A stretch of DNA of 64,000 bases from Rachicladosporium sp. CCFEE 5018 (taxonomy: Eukaryota; Ascomycota; Dothideomycetes; Cladosporiales; Cladosporiaceae): positions 186,001-250,000 of the forward strand of contig KZ111157.1 of assembly GCA_002077045.2 (NCBI GenBank), in the 5' to 3' direction. Numbering within the stretch: position 1 is the stretch's first letter; every line of letters starts with the position of its first letter. This document shows positions 62,601-64,000 of the stretch, piece after piece. The notes beneath the pieces were generated by a model. That model was not told the DNA's origin. It ran no database searches and saw nothing but the letters and a program-made list of their open reading frames with translations. The translations under genes and the position numbers were made by a program.

Positions 62601-64000
62601 CTCAATCTGTTCGTCCAGAGGTAAACGTGATGCAGTGGTGGAATGGTGTCGGGGCGGAGGGTTATTTCAAGGCTTTTGACGTTATTGAGGCTCTAGAATG
62701 GTGGAACGGCGGGGCAGAGCTTTGTGAGATTTGGTATGAGTTGGGACTGTAACGAGGTGTCGATCAAGCAGAGTGGCGCAGAGCAACGAGACTGTGACTG
62801 TAGTGGAAAGTGCAGAAGCCTACCTGGGATGCCGTTCTTCATGCGTTTGTCTATCCACGCGGACCCGCAGGTCTAGCCCGTTCAGTTCATTGTGTTCACT
62901 CTTCTTGGACTGGTCCAGCCCGTGGGTTTCGTAGGTGCTCGTGCTATTAAATTGTGGTCCATGTATTTCGGTCGATGAATCCGAATGCTCTCGAAGACCA
63001 GACTGGCACGCCGAGAGACTTGGCCTCACGATGTGATAGCGAGGTTTCGTTCTGGACTCTCCCGAACAAGTGCTGTTCTCGGGATCCTGCATGGTCTTGC
63101 TAGACAACACGGTAGTGACTCTGGTTCGCAGGTGGAAGACAAGCGGCTCTCATTTAGTCACCGAACGTGGTTGCAAGATACTCTTGTCTTGCAGAGCGCA
63201 ATCGCGAGCCCATCGATCGCTGCAGCGAGTTTGCCTTCTGATTCTCGCGTGTCACATCTGCTGGCGCTACTCTGCAGCTGTGATGAGGACTTAGGTCGTT
63301 TTCAGAACATGAGTGTGACATAAGAACCGCAGGCCAAGCTCAGAGACATGCTGAACGCCTGGCGGGTATGGTCCGTCGACGGTCGTGAATCCTGTCGCGC
63401 CGACGGGTGATAGACAGGTTCCGTTTGACCATACTAGGGTGATCCAGGAGGTCGGGCTGGTGTCGGTCTCTGCCGACCTTGCATACCTGGATCCGATCGA
63501 CTGGGACAATACATTGCCACCCAGAACAAGCTGCGGCCGACACAGCTAGCGTGCACACGCTTCAGGTTTACGGTGGCTTATCACACGGAGAGTTGTCTGA
63601 GTAGTGTGAGATCCAGTATGGAGCAAAACCGGAAGTCAAGACAAAGCCGAAAGTCCAGCTTATTTTACTGAGTCATGTGTCCGGCATTCCTGAAACACTC
63701 GGTACATACTCATGTACCAGGGTCCGAGTCGTCTTCATGGACGGACTTCGCGGTGAGTGTGATCAGTAACGACATGTGGCAAAGTATTGAGGTCATATGT
63801 AGCCCTGAATTCACTGTACTGGGCCGCTGCTCGCAACGGCCACCGAGTCGACCAGTTGCTACTGTGATGACTCAAGTTAGGTAATTTGAGCTTGTTAGGG
63901 TTGAGAATGCCACAGACCTTGACGGTCACTTGAAGATTTCCACAGGACTACGAATATGTTCACTAACATACCGGCGCTTCTACCAAGTCGAACATGCTGT
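62601..64000. other. Right edge, nothing recognised
   Basis: About 1.4 kb with only short frames on both strands. No RNA gene, mobile element or domain recognised. Confidence 0.45.

Noticed and set aside
61940..62605. 221-codon minus-strand frame upstream of the giant gene
   Set aside because: Its 6-7-residue periodicity comes from the minisatellite, and it has no ATG at a sensible place.
1..64000. CRISPR arrays, rRNA and tRNA genes
   Set aside because: No regular spacer-repeat arrays or rRNA-like sequence were seen; I found no tRNA by eye, but a covariance-model scan would be needed to exclude one.

Overview
The window is nuclear DNA of a filamentous ascomycete (Pezizomycotina; I would guess Dothideomycetes, as inference only). 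Genes are compact, most introns are about 50 nt with GT..AG ends and CTGAC/CTAAC-like branch sites, and the gene set is fungal: Sec18, Zn2Cys6 regulator, 2EXR-like protein, Hrp1, Nab2, Utp18. Two runs of exactly 100 N (26897-26996 and 47371-47470) divide it into three contigs.

Left contig (1-26896), mostly ordinary housekeeping: SEC18/NSF (-), a BolA protein (+), a 2EXR/F-box-like gene with an in-frame stop (-), a small single-pass membrane protein (+), an APC amino-acid/choline-type permease (+), a PAP2 lipid phosphatase (+), phosphoglucomutase/phosphoribomutase (-), UTP18 (-), NAB2 (+), an enoyl-CoA hydratase (+), a five-exon Zn2Cys6 transcription factor (-), the Hsp90 co-chaperone CNS1/TTC4 (+) and a Gfo/Idh/MocA oxidoreductase (-). 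An unrecognised conserved gene crosses the first gap. That gap is spurious: the same 100 bases stand on both sides of it.

Middle contig (26997-47370) is rich in damage: a frameshifted acidic protein, a small membrane protein, mitochondrial SHMT whose last acceptor reads CG, DPB2 with a premature stop, two coiled-coil genes with in-frame stops, a MYST acetyltransferase with two frame breaks, HRP1 with a 1.15-kb intron, and a gene cut by the second gap.

Right contig (47471-64000) begins with a second copy of the SHMT-DPB2 block at a constant offset of 15,833 bases, followed by a collinear but much more diverged continuation. It then carries a 1972-residue intronless gene, the most unusual object here. 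That gene joins five SCA7-type zinc domains (the ataxin-7/Sgf73 domain that anchors the SAGA deubiquitinase) to a ubiquitin-specific protease with visible catalytic boxes and to an 11-residue-repeat coiled-coil tail. Three other coiled-coil genes in the window resemble this tail, which suggests a local, decaying gene family. A degenerate minisatellite lies upstream of the giant gene.
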